A stretch of DNA of 64,000 nucleotides from Trujillonella endophytica (GCF_019799905.1 NZ_JABGCI010000001.1:124001-188000); one strand, 5' to 3'. Shown: positions 26,207 through 36,042, counted from the stretch's first letter. The notes: generated from the sequence alone by a model not told the origin. Numbers and translations: made by a program.

Positions 26207-26575
26207 GTGTTGCCCGCGCAGGCCCGCCTGCGCCGGCGTCCGGAGTTCACCGCGGTCGTCCGGTCGGGCCGACGTGCCGGGCGACCGACCATGGTGCTCC
26301 ACCTCCTCCCCGAACGTCCGGGGCCGGCGCCCGAGGGGGCCGGCCCTCGGGCGGGTTTCGTCGTGGGCCGGGCCGTGGGCAACTCCGTGGTCCGTCACCG
26401 GGTGACCCGGCGGCTGCGCGGCGTCGTCCGCGAGGAGCTGCACCGCCTGCCCCCGACCGCGGACCTCGTGGTCCGCGCCCGGCCGGAGGCCGCGGAGGCC
26501 ACCTCGGAGCAACTGCGGGCCGACCTCGTGTCCGGTCTCGACCGCGTGCTCCACCCGCGGGTGCGCCCGCGATGA
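26207..26575 (+). CDS. rnpA: Ribonuclease P protein component
   Basis: 122 residues. Family features are [20 protein letters not shown] near the N-terminus, [20 protein letters not shown] (the RNR-type RNA-binding helix in its actinobacterial version) and [10 protein letters not shown]. The protein binds the RNase P RNA and assists tRNA 5'-end maturation. GTG 26207 is the first possible start, 1 nt after rpmH. A TTG at 26210 is an alternative. The stop overlaps yidD by 4 nt (ATGA). Confidence 0.95.
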   Translation: MLPAQARLRRRPEFTAVVRSGRRAGRPTMVLHLLPERPGPAPEGAGPRAGFVVGRAVGNSVVRHRVTRRLRGVVREELHRLPPTADLVVRARPEAAEATSEQLRADLVSGLDRVLHPRVRPR

Positions 26576-26949
26576 GCGCACCCCGCCGCGGACCGGTCGC
26601 CCGGGCCCTGCTCGCCGTTGTGGCCTTCTACTCGCGGGCGATCAGCCCGGCGTTCCCGCCCCGCTGCCGCTTCGTGCCCACCTGCAGCACCTACGCGGCC
26701 GAGGCGATCGCGGAGCACGGCGCCGGCCGCGGCAGCTGGCTGGCACTACGCCGCCTGCTGAAGTGCGCCCCCTGGCACCCCGGCGGGTTCGACCCGGTGC
26801 CACCGCGCGGTGGCACCGATGGAACCCTCCGGACGCACCACTCGTCGGGCAGTGCGGCGCCCGCCGCCGGCTCCGACCGGTCGCGACGCGACCCGACGTC
26901 CCCGCCGGCCACCCGCCGGTCATCGCAGCAGGAGGCTCGCGTTGCTTGA
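26572..26949 (+). CDS. yidD: Membrane protein insertion efficiency factor YidD
   Basis: 125 residues. The core [36 protein letters not shown] and [15 protein letters not shown] is the YidD/DUF37 domain with its conserved Cys residues. YidD assists YidC-dependent insertion of membrane proteins at the inner membrane. The C-terminal 45 residues (from about 80) are a polar extension beyond the usual 70-80 residues. The 3' end overlaps the yidC start by 8 nt. Confidence 0.95.
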   Translation: MSAPRRGPVARALLAVVAFYSRAISPAFPPRCRFVPTCSTYAAEAIAEHGAGRGSWLALRRLLKCAPWHPGGFDPVPPRGGTDGTLRTHHSSGSAAPAAGSDRSRRDPTSPPATRRSSQQEARVA

Positions 26950-28051
26950 CTGGCTGTACACCGCCATCGCGTGGGTGATGAAGCAGTGGCACGCACTGTT
27001 CTCCACGTTCCTCGACCCGGCCGCGGGCATCACCTGGGCGCTGTCGATCGTGATGCTCGTCGTCACGATCCGCGTCCTGCTGTTCCGCCTGTTCATCAAG
27101 CAGGTGAAGAGCCAGCGGGCGATGCAGGAGATCCAGCCGGAGCTCCAGAAGCTGCGCAAGCAGTACGGGTCCGACCGTCAGGGCATGGCGCAGGCGCAGC
27201 AGCAGCTGTTCAAGGACCGCGGCGTCAACCCGCTGGCCGGCTGCCTGCCGATCCTGCCGCAGATCCCGATCTTCCTGGCGCTGTTCCACGTGCTGCGCCG
27301 GCTGCGGCCGGGGGGCGACGGGCTCTACAGCTGGAACGACACGCTCACCGACCAGGCCGCCAAGGCCGAGCTGTTCGGTGCGCCCATCTCCTCGTCGTTC
27401 AACATGGCGGGCCAGAAGGCCGAGGAGCTCTTGGCGCTGCCCGGGGTGACCCAGGGCGGCATCCGCGCGGTCGCGCTGACGCTCATGGTGATCATGTGCG
27501 CCACCACGTACTACACGCAGCGGCAGATCATGGCGCGCTCCGGCCCCGTCGAGGGCCAGGCGGCGATGATCCAGAAGCTGATGCTCTACGGCATGCCGAT
27601 CAGCCTCTTCGTCACCGGCTTCTTCTTCCCGATCGGCGTGCTCCTCTACTGGTTCACCAACAACCTGTGGACGCTGGGCCAGCAGTTCTACATCCTGCGC
27701 AAGATGCCCCCGCCCAACTCCCCGGCGGCACTGGCGAAGAAGGCCGCCGAGAAGCCGGCCATCGACCCCAAGGCGCTCGCCCCCAAGCCGGGTGCCAAGC
27801 CCGTCCGCGGCAAGGGCGGCCGCCCGGCCACCCCGCCCGGGGCGGCCACCCCGCCGGCCCCGGCCGCCCCGGTGGCGGACGGCTCCGCGAACCGCAGCAA
27901 CAACGGCGCGGCCCCGCCGTCCGCCGGTGACCGCGGCGCCTCGGGCGGCAGCAGCGCCTCCGGCGGGAGCACCGCCTCCGGCGGGAGCAGCGCCTCCGGC
28001 GGCGGGGGCAGCTCGGCCTCCGCGAGCCGCGGCAAGCGCAAGCGCCGCTGA
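26942..28051 (+). CDS. yidC: Membrane protein insertase YidC
   Basis: 369 residues from TTG 26942 ([20 protein letters not shown]), chosen because AGGAGG lies 7 nt upstream. The longer open frame adds sequence encoding the YidD tail. Five membrane segments and the hydrophilic groove helices are present ([20 protein letters not shown] with the conserved groove Arg region; [24 protein letters not shown] segment at about 95-115). It inserts membrane proteins alone or with SecYEG. The C-terminal 100 residues are Pro/Ala/Gly/Ser-rich with GGSSAS-type repeats and end in KRKRR, probably binding ribosomes. Confidence 0.96.
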   Translation: MLDWLYTAIAWVMKQWHALFSTFLDPAAGITWALSIVMLVVTIRVLLFRLFIKQVKSQRAMQEIQPELQKLRKQYGSDRQGMAQAQQQLFKDRGVNPLAGCLPILPQIPIFLALFHVLRRLRPGGDGLYSWNDTLTDQAAKAELFGAPISSSFNMAGQKAEELLALPGVTQGGIRAVALTLMVIMCATTYYTQRQIMARSGPVEGQAAMIQKLMLYGMPISLFVTGFFFPIGVLLYWFTNNLWTLGQQFYILRKMPPPNSPAALAKKAAEKPAIDPKALAPKPGAKPVRGKGGRPATPPGAATPPAPAAPVADGSANRSNNGAAPPSAGDRGASGGSSASGGSTASGGSSASGGGGSSASASRGKRKRR

Positions 28052-28132
28052 GCGACCGGCGCCGCACGCCCGGCGCCGCACCAGACCACCGGGGACGCCC
28101 CGGCCGCCCGCACCCACAGGAGGAGACCCCTC

Positions 28133-28726
28133 ATGAGCGCACCGAACACCTCGGCCACGGACACCGCCGCACCGGGGACCGACACCGAGCTGCCCGATCC
28201 CGGACCGGCGGACGCCGACTCGCTGGTCGAGGCGGCCGGGGACGACGACACCGACGGCCCGGCCGACGACCTGCTGGTCCGCGAGGGGGACGTCGCCGGT
28301 GACTACCTCGAGCGGCTGCTCGACATCCTGGACGTCGACGGCGACATCGACCTCGACGTGGAGGGCGACCGCGCGTCGGTGGCCATCGTGGGCGGCCGGC
28401 TCGACGACCTCGTCGGCGCCGACGGCGCCGTCCTCGAGGCCCTGCAGGAGCTGACCCGGCTGGCCGTCGCCCAGTCCACCGGCGTGCGCAGCCGCCTGAT
28501 GCTCGACGTCGGCGGCTACCGCGCCCGGCGGCGCGCGGACCTCACCAGCCTCGCGGCGGAGACCGCCGGCCGGGTGTCGCAGAGCCGGCAGCCGGAGCGG
28601 CTCGCGCCGATGAACCCCTTCGAGCGCAAGGTCGTGCACGACGTCGTGGCCGGCGTGGCGGGGGTGCACAGCGAGTCGGAGGGCGAGGAGCCCAACCGCC
28701 GGGTCGTGGTCCTGCCCGACCGTTGA
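28133..28726 (+). CDS. jag: RNA-binding protein Jag/KhpB (KH and R3H domains)
   Basis: 197 residues. An acidic N-terminal tail (about 1-50) is followed by a KH-like domain (YLERLLDILDVDGDIDLDVE, GADGAVLEALQELTRLAVAQ) and a C-terminal R3H domain (ERLAPMNPFERKVVHDVVAG, with the R3H-associated RxxxH helix). Jag/KhpB proteins bind RNA and influence cell division and envelope genes. It lies 82 bp downstream of yidC, its usual partner. GGAGGAG precedes the ATG. Confidence 0.93.
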   Translation: MSAPNTSATDTAAPGTDTELPDPGPADADSLVEAAGDDDTDGPADDLLVREGDVAGDYLERLLDILDVDGDIDLDVEGDRASVAIVGGRLDDLVGADGAVLEALQELTRLAVAQSTGVRSRLMLDVGGYRARRRADLTSLAAETAGRVSQSRQPERLAPMNPFERKVVHDVVAGVAGVHSESEGEEPNRRVVVLPDR

Positions 28727-28763
28727 GCGGGCGAGGAACGCAGCGCCGCCCGGGAGCGGGGCG

Positions 28764-29462
28764 ATGACGTCGAGTGGCGAGCGACCGGCGGGGCCTGCCC
28801 CGTCCGCCACGCCCGCCGCGCACGTCGCTCCCCCACCCGCCCCGGCGCTCGCCGCGGAGGTGTTCGGGGACGCCCTGCCGCGCGCGGAGGCCTACGTGGC
28901 CCGGCTGGCCGACGACGGGGTGACCCGTGGCCTGATCGGCCCGCGGGAGGTCCCCCGGCTGTGGGAGCGGCACGTCCTCAACAGCGCCGCCGTCGCAGAG
29001 GCCGTGCCGGACGGGGCCCGTGTGGTGGACGTGGGCAGTGGGGCGGGCCTGCCCGGCATCCCCCTCGGCCTGGCCCGTCCCGACGTCGTGCTGACGCTGG
29101 TCGAGCCCATGGCCCGGCGCGTCGACTTCCTCACCGAGGCCGTCGCCGAGCTGGGCAGCCCCTGGCGGGTGGTCCGTGGCCGGGCGGAGGAGCGGTCGGT
29201 CATCGCCGCGGTGGGGCCGGTGGACGTCGTCACGGCCCGGGCGGTCGCACCCCTGCCCCGTCTGGTGGCGTGGTGCCGCGGCCTGCTCCGGCCCGGCGCC
29301 TCGCTGGTGGCGCTGGTGGGGGCCCGGGCACTCGCCGACCTGCCGGGGATGCTCGCGGAGCTCGAGGCCGCCGGGATGCGGGACGTCCACCCCCGGGCCG
29401 TCGGTGCGGAGTGGGGGGACGCTGCCACTACCGTGGTGGTGATGACGCGTGGACGACGGTGA
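28764..29462 (+). CDS. rsmG: 16S rRNA (guanine-527-N7)-methyltransferase RsmG
   Basis: 232 residues. A disordered Pro/Ala-rich N-terminus is followed by the RsmG fold: LIGPREVPRLWERHVLNSAA, SAM-binding motif VDVGSGAGLPGIPLGLARPD, then TLVEPMARRVDFL and VTARAVAPLPRLVAWC. It methylates N7 of G527 in the 530 loop of 16S rRNA. Loss causes low-level streptomycin resistance in several bacteria. The gene ends 22 bp before the first parS site. Confidence 0.95.
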   Translation: MTSSGERPAGPAPSATPAAHVAPPPAPALAAEVFGDALPRAEAYVARLADDGVTRGLIGPREVPRLWERHVLNSAAVAEAVPDGARVVDVGSGAGLPGIPLGLARPDVVLTLVEPMARRVDFLTEAVAELGSPWRVVRGRAEERSVIAAVGPVDVVTARAVAPLPRLVAWCRGLLRPGASLVALVGARALADLPGMLAELEAAGMRDVHPRAVGAEWGDAATTVVVMTRGRR

Positions 29463-29483
29463 GTCCGTCCTCGGAGACCCACC

Positions 29484-29497
29484 GTTCCACGTGGAAC
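29484..29497. promoter_or_regulatory. parS site 1
   Basis: Perfect palindrome GTTCCACGTGGAAC between rsmG and parA. Its centre is 35 bp from that of the second copy, placing a close pair in front of parA. Confidence 0.88.
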
Positions 29498-29518
29498 GCG
29501 CAGCGTGAGGACGCGCGT

Positions 29519-29532
29519 GTTCCACGTGGAAC
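29519..29532. promoter_or_regulatory. parS site 2
   Basis: Perfect palindrome GTTCCACGTGGAAC, 21 bp before the parA ATG. It could also let ParB affect parAB transcription. Confidence 0.88.
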
Positions 29533-29553
29533 GACACGCAGGAAGGACCGGAG

Positions 29554-30654
29554 ATGAATGACCCGGGCCAGCGGCTGCGGAGCAGTCTCGCCGCCGATCA
29601 GGCGGCCATGGCCCAGTTCTCCGCCTCGGGCGAGGAGTTCGACAGCCCGATCGCGATGGAGGCGCTGCGCGCCACCCGCGTGCTGCACGCGGCCAACCAG
29701 GAGCCCTTCCCCCGGCCGGGCCGCATCCGGGTCATCACGATCGCCAACCAGAAGGGCGGGGTCGGGAAGACCACCTCGACGGTGAACCTCGGGGTCGCCC
29801 TCGCTCTCTACGGGCTGCGGGTGCTCGTCATCGACCTCGACCCGCAGGGGAACGCCAGCACCGCCCTCGGCGTGGAGCACAGCGTCGGGACCCCGTCGAT
29901 CTACGACGCGCTGGTCGGCGACCGGGAGCTGGTCGAGGTCGTCCACCCGACGTCGGCCAGCCCCAACCTGCGCTGCGTGCCCGCGACGATCGACCTGGCC
30001 GGCGCGGAGATCGAGCTCGTCTCCGTCGTCGCCCGCGAGTACCGGCTGCGGCGCGCGATCGAGGGGTACCTGCAGGCGCTCCCCGAGGGTGAGCGGCCGG
30101 ACTACGTCCTCATCGACTGCCCGCCGTCGCTCGGCCTGCTGACGCTCAACGCGCTGGTGGCCGGCGACGAGGTGCTCATCCCCATCCAGTGTGAGTACTA
30201 CGCGCTCGAGGGGCTGGGGCAGCTGCTCAACAACATCGAGCTGGTGCGCGCGCACCTCAACCCGGGGATCTCCGTGCGGAGCATCCTCCTGACGATGTAC
30301 GACGGCCGCACCAAGCTCGCCGACCAGGTGGCCGACGAGGTCCGCAACCACTTCAAGGACCTCGTCCTCCCCACCGTCATCCCCCGCAACGTGCGTGTCA
30401 GCGAGGCGCCCGGCTACGGGCAGTCGGTGCTCACCTACGACCCGGGTTCGCGCGGGTCGACGAGCTACGTGGACGCGGCCCGCGAGCTCGCCCAGCGCGG
30501 CGTCGACCTCGGACCGCTCGCCGACGGCCGGCCCAACGGCGTGCGCGCCAGCTATCCCCCGCCGCTGCCACCCCGTGCCTTCCCCGACACTGATGCGGCC
30601 ACCGTGGATGTCGGCACCGCGCCGGCCCCGTCCTCCGAGGAGTCCTCCCGATGA
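29554..30654 (+). CDS. parA: Chromosome-partitioning ATPase ParA
   Basis: 366 residues. The deviant Walker A KGGVGKTT (67-74, with signature Lys67), the [13 protein letters not shown] motif and [13 protein letters not shown] (Walker B) define a ParA/Soj ATPase. It binds nucleoid DNA with ATP and moves ParB-parS complexes. About 55 N-terminal residues precede the fold, and a Pro-rich tail follows it. GGAAGGA precedes ATG 29554. The stop overlaps the parB start (ATGA). Confidence 0.97.
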   Translation: MNDPGQRLRSSLAADQAAMAQFSASGEEFDSPIAMEALRATRVLHAANQEPFPRPGRIRVITIANQKGGVGKTTSTVNLGVALALYGLRVLVIDLDPQGNASTALGVEHSVGTPSIYDALVGDRELVEVVHPTSASPNLRCVPATIDLAGAEIELVSVVAREYRLRRAIEGYLQALPEGERPDYVLIDCPPSLGLLTLNALVAGDEVLIPIQCEYYALEGLGQLLNNIELVRAHLNPGISVRSILLTMYDGRTKLADQVADEVRNHFKDLVLPTVIPRNVRVSEAPGYGQSVLTYDPGSRGSTSYVDAARELAQRGVDLGPLADGRPNGVRASYPPPLPPRAFPDTDAATVDVGTAPAPSSEESSR

Positions 30655-31697
30655 ACAAGCGTGGTGGCCTGGGCCGGGGGCTCGCGGCGCTCATCCCGAC
30701 CAGCGCCCCGCCCGTGGAGCAGTCACCGCTCCCCCTGGACGACGAGCCCGCCGCCGCGAGCGTCGCGACGACCGAGGCGTCCCCGGTCCACCTGCTGCCC
30801 AAGGCCGCGCAGGCGGCGGACAGCGTGGCCGAGACCGTCGCCCGGCAGGTCGAGGAGACGGTGGGCGTCCCCGGGGCGCAGCTCCGCGAGGTCGCCGTCG
30901 ATGACGTCGTCCCCAACCCCAAGCAGCCGCGGCAGGTCTTCGACGACGAGGCGCTGGAGGAGCTCACCCACTCCGTGCGCGAGTTCGGGCTGCTCCAGCC
31001 GATCGTCGTCCGCGAGGGCACGCTCGACGACGGCCGGACCGGCTACGAGCTCATCATGGGCGAGCGGCGGCTGCGGGCGGCCCGCGCCGCCGGGCTGGAG
31101 ACCGTGCCGGCCATCGTCCGGGACACCGAGGACGACGCGCTCCTGCGCGACGCCCTGCTGGAGAACATCCACCGCGTCCAGCTCAACCCGCTGGAGGAGG
31201 CGGCCGCCTACCAGCAGCTGCTGGAGGAGTTCGGCGCGACCCACGAGGAGCTGGCCCAGCGGATCGGCCGCAGCCGGTCGCAGGTGACGAACACGATCCG
31301 GCTGCTCAAGCTGCCGGTGAAGGTGCAGACCCGCGTGGCGGCCGGCGTCATCTCCGCCGGGCACGCCCGCGCCCTGCTCGGCCTGGCCGACGCCGAGGCG
31401 CAGGAGGCGCTCGCCACCCGGATCGTCGCCGAGGGCATGTCGGTGCGGGCCACGGAGGAGGCGGTCGCCATGGCCGCCGCCGAGCAGCCGGCCGCGATCC
31501 GGCGGACCCGCCGGATCGTGGCCCCCGGCGTGGAGGACCTCGCCGGCCGGCTGTCCGACGCGTTCGAGACCAAGGTGAAGATCCAGATCGGCCGGGCCAA
31601 GGGGCGCATCGTCGTGGAGTTCGGCTCGGTCGACGACCTGCAGCGCATCATCGGCCAGATGGCTCCCGACATCACGGGCCGCCGCCCGGAAGCCTGA
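30651..31697 (+). CDS. parB: Chromosome-partitioning CTPase ParB
   Basis: 348 residues. The N-terminal [16 protein letters not shown] stimulates ParA. The ParB/sulfiredoxin-like CTP-binding domain contains [10 protein letters not shown] and [13 protein letters not shown] (137-149). The helix-turn-helix [20 protein letters not shown] reads parS, and the C-terminus dimerises. ParB loads at parS and spreads as a CTP-dependent sliding clamp. Four perfect parS sites exist in this window. It is coupled to parA by a 4-nt overlap and ends at a hairpin shared with the convergent ddl-like gene. Confidence 0.97.
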   Translation: MNKRGGLGRGLAALIPTSAPPVEQSPLPLDDEPAAASVATTEASPVHLLPKAAQAADSVAETVARQVEETVGVPGAQLREVAVDDVVPNPKQPRQVFDDEALEELTHSVREFGLLQPIVVREGTLDDGRTGYELIMGERRLRAARAAGLETVPAIVRDTEDDALLRDALLENIHRVQLNPLEEAAAYQQLLEEFGATHEELAQRIGRSRSQVTNTIRLLKLPVKVQTRVAAGVISAGHARALLGLADAEAQEALATRIVAEGMSVRATEEAVAMAAAEQPAAIRRTRRIVAPGVEDLAGRLSDAFETKVKIQIGRAKGRIVVEFGSVDDLQRIIGQMAPDITGRRPEA

Positions 31698-31732
31698 CCT
31701 GGCGGGTTTTCGTCACAGTGGAAAGGCCCCCC

Positions 31733-31755
31733 GCAGGGCGGGGCAGGGGGCCCTT
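31733..31755. terminator. Hairpin between convergent parB and ddl-like genes
   Basis: AAGGCCCCCC faces GGGGGCCCTT (one mismatch) across a G-rich loop. It lies 36 bp after the parB stop and 3 bp before the opposing stop, so it probably works both ways. Confidence 0.6.
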
Positions 31756-31757
31756 CG

Positions 31758-32753
31758 TCAGCGTGCGGCCTGCGCCCGGCGGGTGAGCAGGGCGGCGATG
31801 AGCTCGCCGAGGTCGTGCCCGGCGGCCTCCACTGCCATGGGGAACATCGACGTCTCGGTGAGACCCGGGGAGACGTTGACCTCCAGGAAGTGCACCTGGC
31901 CGTCGGCGTCGACGATGGCGTCGGTGCGGGAGAGGTCGGCCAGCCCGAGCTCCCGGTGCACCGTGACGGCGACCTCGGCGGCCCGCTGCGCGACGTCGTC
32001 CGGGATCCGTGCCGGGGTGTGGTACTCGGTGAGCCCCGGCGTGTAGCGCGCGGTGTAGTCGAAGACACCCGATGCGGGCGCGAGCTCGACCGCGGGCAGC
32101 GCCTGCGGCCCCTCCCCCAGGTCGACGACCGAGATCGCGAGTTCCGTGCCCTCGACGAAGCGCTCCACCATGACCGTGTCGCCGTAGGCGAAGCAGCTGA
32201 CCATGGCTGCGGGCAGGTCCTCGACGCGGGAGACCTTCTGCACGCCCAGCGCGGAGCCGCCGGAGGCGGGCTTGACCATGAGCGGCAGGCCCAGCCGCGC
32301 CACGATGAGGTCGAGGACGGCGCCGGCACCGAGCTCGCGGAACGTGCTGTGCGGCAGCGCCACCCAGTCCGGCGTCGTCCCGCCGGCGCTGCGCACGACC
32401 GACTTGGCCGCCGGCTTGTCCCAGGCGAGGCGGCAGGCGGCGGCCGGGGAGCCGACGTAGGGGACGCCGGCCAGGTCGAGGACCGCGCGCAGGGAGCCGT
32501 CCTCACCGGTGGCACCGTGCAGGGCGATGAACACGGCGTCGGCCGGCGCGGCGGCGAGGCCGGGCAGCAGCTCGGCGTCGGCGTCGCGCAGCTCGGCGTC
32601 GACCCCGGCGCGGGTCAGCTCCTCGGCGACCTGGGTGCCCGAGGAGAGGCTGACCTCCCGCTCGAACGTCAGGCCGCCGGCGAGGACGACGACGCGCAGC
32701 GGGTCGGCGGCCCGGACGGCGTCCGCGGCCGGGGGTGCAGCGGGCTCGGTCAT
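31758..32753 (-). CDS. D-alanine--D-alanine ligase family ATP-grasp protein
   Basis: 331 residues. The N-terminal lobe has VVLAGGLTFEREVSLSSGTQ (Ddl-type GG..EREVSLxS motif). ATP-grasp signatures follow: GEDGSLRAVLDLAGVPYVGS, LMVKPASGGSALGVQKV, VERFVEGTELAISVV and FLEVNVSPGLTETSMFP (metal-binding Glu and Asn). These are the hallmarks of Ddl enzymes that join two D-Ala for peptidoglycan. Actinobacteria usually have another ddl elsewhere, so this copy may have the same or a related dipeptide substrate. Its start overlaps the aminotransferase stop by 4 nt. Confidence 0.85.
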   Translation of the reverse strand: MTEPAAPPAADAVRAADPLRVVVLAGGLTFEREVSLSSGTQVAEELTRAGVDAELRDADAELLPGLAAAPADAVFIALHGATGEDGSLRAVLDLAGVPYVGSPAAACRLAWDKPAAKSVVRSAGGTTPDWVALPHSTFRELGAGAVLDLIVARLGLPLMVKPASGGSALGVQKVSRVEDLPAAMVSCFAYGDTVMVERFVEGTELAISVVDLGEGPQALPAVELAPASGVFDYTARYTPGLTEYHTPARIPDDVAQRAAEVAVTVHRELGLADLSRTDAIVDADGQVHFLEVNVSPGLTETSMFPMAVEAAGHDLGELIAALLTRRAQAAR

Positions 32754-34213
32754 GCTCGGCCGTCCTCGAAGCGGTTGCCGTTGGCCGGGCCGACGATGTT
32801 CTCGGCCTCGTGCCACGGGATGGGCGCGGACACGGCGCGGAAGGTGCCGGTGTCCACGGAGTCGAAGGTGGAGTGCAGGTCCAGCTCGGCCTCGATGACG
32901 CGGGCCAGCCGGCGCACGCCCTCGCGGATCTGGTCCGGCTCGGGGTAGCAGTAGGACAGCCGCATGTACTCGCGGCCGCCGCCGTCGGCGTAGAAGCCGA
33001 TGCCCGGCACGTAGGCGACGTGCGCGTTGACCGCGCGCGGCTGCATGAGCTTGCTGTCCAGGCCGTGCGGCAGCTTGAGCCACACGTAGAAGCCGCCGTC
33101 GGGGTGGGTCCACGTCGTCCCCGCGGGCATCATCGCCTCGAGCGACTCCAGGCAGGCGTCGCGGCGCTCCCGGTACAGCTCGGTGAAGATCTTGATCTGC
33201 TCGCGCCACGGCTGGGTGTCCAGGTAGCGGGCGACGGCGTACTGGGTGAGCGACGGCGGGCAGAGCACCTGCGCCTCCGTGGCCAGCACGAGCTTCTCGC
33301 GGACGGCGAGGGGGGCCAGCACCCAGCCGACGCGCAGGCCGGGCGAGAAGGTCTTGGAGAACGAGCCGAGGTAGACGACCCGCTGGGCGTTGCGGGCGCG
33401 GAGGGCCCGCATGGGCTCCCGGTCGAAGCCGAGCAGGCCGTAGGGGTTGTCCTCGACGATGAGCAGGTCGTACCGGTCGGCGATGTCCATGATCGCCACC
33501 CGGCGCTCCTCGGACAGGGTCACGCCGGCGGGGTTGTGGTAGTTGGGCACGGTGTAGAGGAACTTCACCCGGTCGCCCTGGGCGCGGCACTCGAGCAGCG
33601 CCTGCTCCAGCGCCTCCGGGATGAGGCCGTCGTCGTCCATCGGCACGTGCCGGACGCGGGCCTGGGAGGCCTGGAAGACCCCGAGCGCGCCGACGTAGGA
33701 CGGGCCCTCGGCGAGGACGACGTCCCCCGGGTCGCAGAACACGCGGGTGACGAGGTCCAGGCCCTGCTGGGAGCCGACGGTGACGACGACCTCGCTCGGG
33801 GAGGCGTCGGTGATGCCCTCCAGCGCCATGACGTCGCAGATCCGCTCGCGCAGCCGGGGGTCGCCCTGACCGGAGCCGTACTGGAGCGTCTGGGCGCCCA
33901 TGCCGGTGACGAGCTCGCCGATCATGGAGCCGACGGCGTCGAGCGGCAGCGCGGTGACGGCGGGCATCCCGCCGGCCAGCGAGACGACCTCGGGGCGGCT
34001 GACGACGGAGAAGAGCGCGCGGATCTCCGAGGTCTTCATGCCGTGGGTGCGTGCCGCGTACCGGTCGGCGAGGGGGTCCAGCCGCGGGTGGCGGGGGACG
34101 ACCGGGGAGTGCGGGTGCGGGTGCGCGTTCGCGCCGGTGCCCGGGGGCACACCGGGCGGGAGAGTGGCCACCTGTCGAGTGTAAGGACGCGCCTCCACCG
34201 AGTTGTCCGACAC
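32750..34213 (-). CDS. PLP-dependent aminotransferase (fold type I, 2-aminoadipate/MocR-like class)
   Basis: 487 residues from GTG 34213. PLP lysine is Lys287 in YLGSFSKTFSPGLRVGW. The cofactor-binding Asn and Asp/Tyr lie in TVPNYHNPAGVTL and LIVEDNPYGLL. SLAGGMPA near residue 78 and the LQYGSGQGDPRLRERI segment are typical of LysN/aromatic aminotransferase-like enzymes. There is no N-terminal GntR domain, so it is not a MocR regulator. The substrate cannot be told from sequence. It overlaps the ddl-like gene, hinting at an amino acid used in the cell wall. The first 50 residues are poorly ordered. Confidence 0.88.
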   Translation of the reverse strand: MSDNSVEARPYTRQVATLPPGVPPGTGANAHPHPHSPVVPRHPRLDPLADRYAARTHGMKTSEIRALFSVVSRPEVVSLAGGMPAVTALPLDAVGSMIGELVTGMGAQTLQYGSGQGDPRLRERICDVMALEGITDASPSEVVVTVGSQQGLDLVTRVFCDPGDVVLAEGPSYVGALGVFQASQARVRHVPMDDDGLIPEALEQALLECRAQGDRVKFLYTVPNYHNPAGVTLSEERRVAIMDIADRYDLLIVEDNPYGLLGFDREPMRALRARNAQRVVYLGSFSKTFSPGLRVGWVLAPLAVREKLVLATEAQVLCPPSLTQYAVARYLDTQPWREQIKIFTELYRERRDACLESLEAMMPAGTTWTHPDGGFYVWLKLPHGLDSKLMQPRAVNAHVAYVPGIGFYADGGGREYMRLSYCYPEPDQIREGVRRLARVIEAELDLHSTFDSVDTGTFRAVSAPIPWHEAENIVGPANGNRFEDGRA

Positions 34214-34284
34214 GGCGGGGTGTGACGGAAGGGTCCGGCGGGGGCTCGGCTCGGGTGGGGTCCGGAGGACCGGGGTGTCGCCGC

Positions 34285-35424
34285 CTACTTCCGGGCCGGC
34301 AGCACGAAGGTGCCGGTGGGCGGGTCGGCCTCGGCGGGCAGGAAGAGCCGCTGGACGGCGGCGAGGACGGCGGAGGCCACGGTGCCGCGCAGGCGGGCGT
34401 CCAGCAGCAGCAGCCGGTCCACCGGGTGCGAGAGGTAACCGCAGTCGAGCCGCACGGCCGGCATGCGGGTCATCCGCAGGAGGTCCCAGGTCTTGGGGTA
34501 GCCGCCGAGGTCCATCAGGCCGGTCCGGGCCACGACCTCGCGGCGCACGAGGTGGGCGAACTGCTCCCCGACGGTGGAGGAGGCCCCCGAGCCGGTGCCG
34601 TAGTAGTAGCTGGCCACCCCGCGGGCGTGCTCGGACCCGTGCGCGTCCGTGTGCAGGGACAGGAACAGGTCGGCGCGGGCGTCGTTGGCGAAGGCGGTCC
34701 GCTCGGCCGCGGTGGGGTTCTGCCCCCGGCCCCGGGTCAGGTAGACCGTCGCCCCAGCGGCGGCCAGGCGGCCCTCGATCCGCGAGGCCAGGTCCAGGAC
34801 GAGGTCGGCCTCGGTGGTCTCCCCCGCGGTGAAGCCGGTCTCGTCCCCGCCGTGCCCCGGGTCGATGACGATCCGCCGGCCGATGAGGTGCGGGCCGCTC
34901 TCCACCATGGACGCGCTCTGCCGCAGCAGCTGCGGGCGGCCGCCGGTGACCTTGCGGCCCAGCTGCCGCAGCGCGCGCAGGGTGGCCGGCCCGCAGGTGC
35001 CGTCCGCCGTCAGTCCGTAGTCGCGCTGGAAGGCGCGCAGGCCGGCCTCGGTCTCGGGGCCGAGGATGCCGTCGGCGCGGCCGGCGTCGTAGCCGAGCTC
35101 CAGCAGCCGCTCCTGCAGGCTCGTGACGTCGTCGCCGCGGATGGGGCGCACCGGGTCGTGGTGCAGCAGCCGGTCCCCGAGGGACCAGCGGGCCTCGGAG
35201 AGCGCGCGGTAGGTCTCCTCGCCGACCTGACCGTCGACGCTCAGCCCGCGGACCTGCTGGAAGTGCCGGACGGCGAGCTCGGTGGCGTGGTCGTAGACCG
35301 CCTCGCCGTCGTCCGCCGTCGCCGGTTGCAGCAGGCCGAGGCTGCGCAGCGCCGCCCGGACGTCGGCCACCGCAGCGCCGCGGTCCCCGGGCCGGAGGGG
35401 GTACATGCCGTCGTTGCTCGCCAT
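34285..35424 (-). CDS. CwlM-like N-acetylmuramoyl-L-alanine amidase family protein
   Basis: 379 residues. Two PG_binding_1 domains (about 12-75 and 95-160) are followed by an Amidase_3 domain (about 183-370). Zinc ligands His191 (DPGHGGDE), Glu205 and His258 (LSLHTDAH) are present, but the catalytic Glu of the usual VExGFLSN motif is Asp327 (RLDCGYLSH). No signal peptide exists, so the protein is cytoplasmic. In mycobacteria the homologous CwlM, also beside trxA-trxB, is not a lytic enzyme but a regulator of MurA; the same role is inferred. ATG 35424 is favoured over the longer frame. Confidence 0.82.
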   Translation of the reverse strand: MASNDGMYPLRPGDRGAAVADVRAALRSLGLLQPATADDGEAVYDHATELAVRHFQQVRGLSVDGQVGEETYRALSEARWSLGDRLLHHDPVRPIRGDDVTSLQERLLELGYDAGRADGILGPETEAGLRAFQRDYGLTADGTCGPATLRALRQLGRKVTGGRPQLLRQSASMVESGPHLIGRRIVIDPGHGGDETGFTAGETTEADLVLDLASRIEGRLAAAGATVYLTRGRGQNPTAAERTAFANDARADLFLSLHTDAHGSEHARGVASYYYGTGSGASSTVGEQFAHLVRREVVARTGLMDLGGYPKTWDLLRMTRMPAVRLDCGYLSHPVDRLLLLDARLRGTVASAVLAAVQRLFLPAEADPPTGTFVLPARK

Positions 35425-35570
35425 CGTGTGTCGATTGTCGTCCCCGCGACCTCCGCGGGCCCGTCGGGGGGCCTCCGCCCGGCGACCGGACGCGTCAGGG
35501 CCCACCCGGCGCGGTGGCCGGGTGAGCCCTGGATCACGCTGCGTCCGCGCCCCGTGGAGGCGCAGGCGGC

Positions 35571-35897
35571 CTACAGGTAGTCGGACAGGTCCGACAGGAT
35601 GGCGCCCTTGGGCTTGGCGCCGATGATGCTCTTGACCGGCTTGCCGCCCTGGAACACCGTCATCGTCGGGATCGACATGACCTGGTAGTCACGGGCGATC
35701 TGCGGGTTCTCGTCGATGTTCAGCTTGGCGATCGTGAGCTTGTCGCCGTGCTCGGCGGCGATCTCCTCGAGCACCGGGGCGACCATCTTGCACGGACCGC
35801 ACCACTCCGCCCAGAAGTCGACGAGCACGGGCTTGTCGCTGCCCAGCACCTCGTCGGCGAAGCTCGCGTCCGTCACCGTCACGGTGTTGCCTGCCAT
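35571..35897 (-). CDS. trxA: Thioredoxin
   Basis: 108 residues with the active site WCGPCK (Cys33, Cys36), Asp27 in LVDFWAEW and cis-Pro in MSIPTMTVF. A standard cytosolic thioredoxin that reduces disulfides and is recycled by TrxB encoded 145 bp upstream on the same strand. GGGAGAACG precedes the ATG at 35897. It lies between trxB and the cwlM-like gene, the usual actinobacterial order. Confidence 0.97.
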   Translation of the reverse strand: MAGNTVTVTDASFADEVLGSDKPVLVDFWAEWCGPCKMVAPVLEEIAAEHGDKLTIAKLNIDENPQIARDYQVMSIPTMTVFQGGKPVKSIIGAKPKGAILSDLSDYL

Positions 35898-35985
35898 GGT
35901 CGTTCTCCCTCTGGTGGTCTGGCGTGGAGTCGTGGCCCCCGGGATCTCCAACCCCGGGGAGTGGCCGCGTATGCCCGCGGCACGG

Positions 35986-36034
35986 CCTCCTGCAGGGGCC
36001 CGCCGCGTGCGTGCGAGCGGCGGGGGGCAGGAGG
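35986..36034 (-). terminator. Composite hairpin after trxB
   Basis: Outer arms CCTCCTGC/GCAGGAGG and inner arms CCCGCCGC/GCGGCGGG with an AGGGG spacer, just after the trxB stop at 36043. It probably limits trxB read-through into trxA. Confidence 0.65.
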
Positions 36035-36042
36035 GTCCTTGC

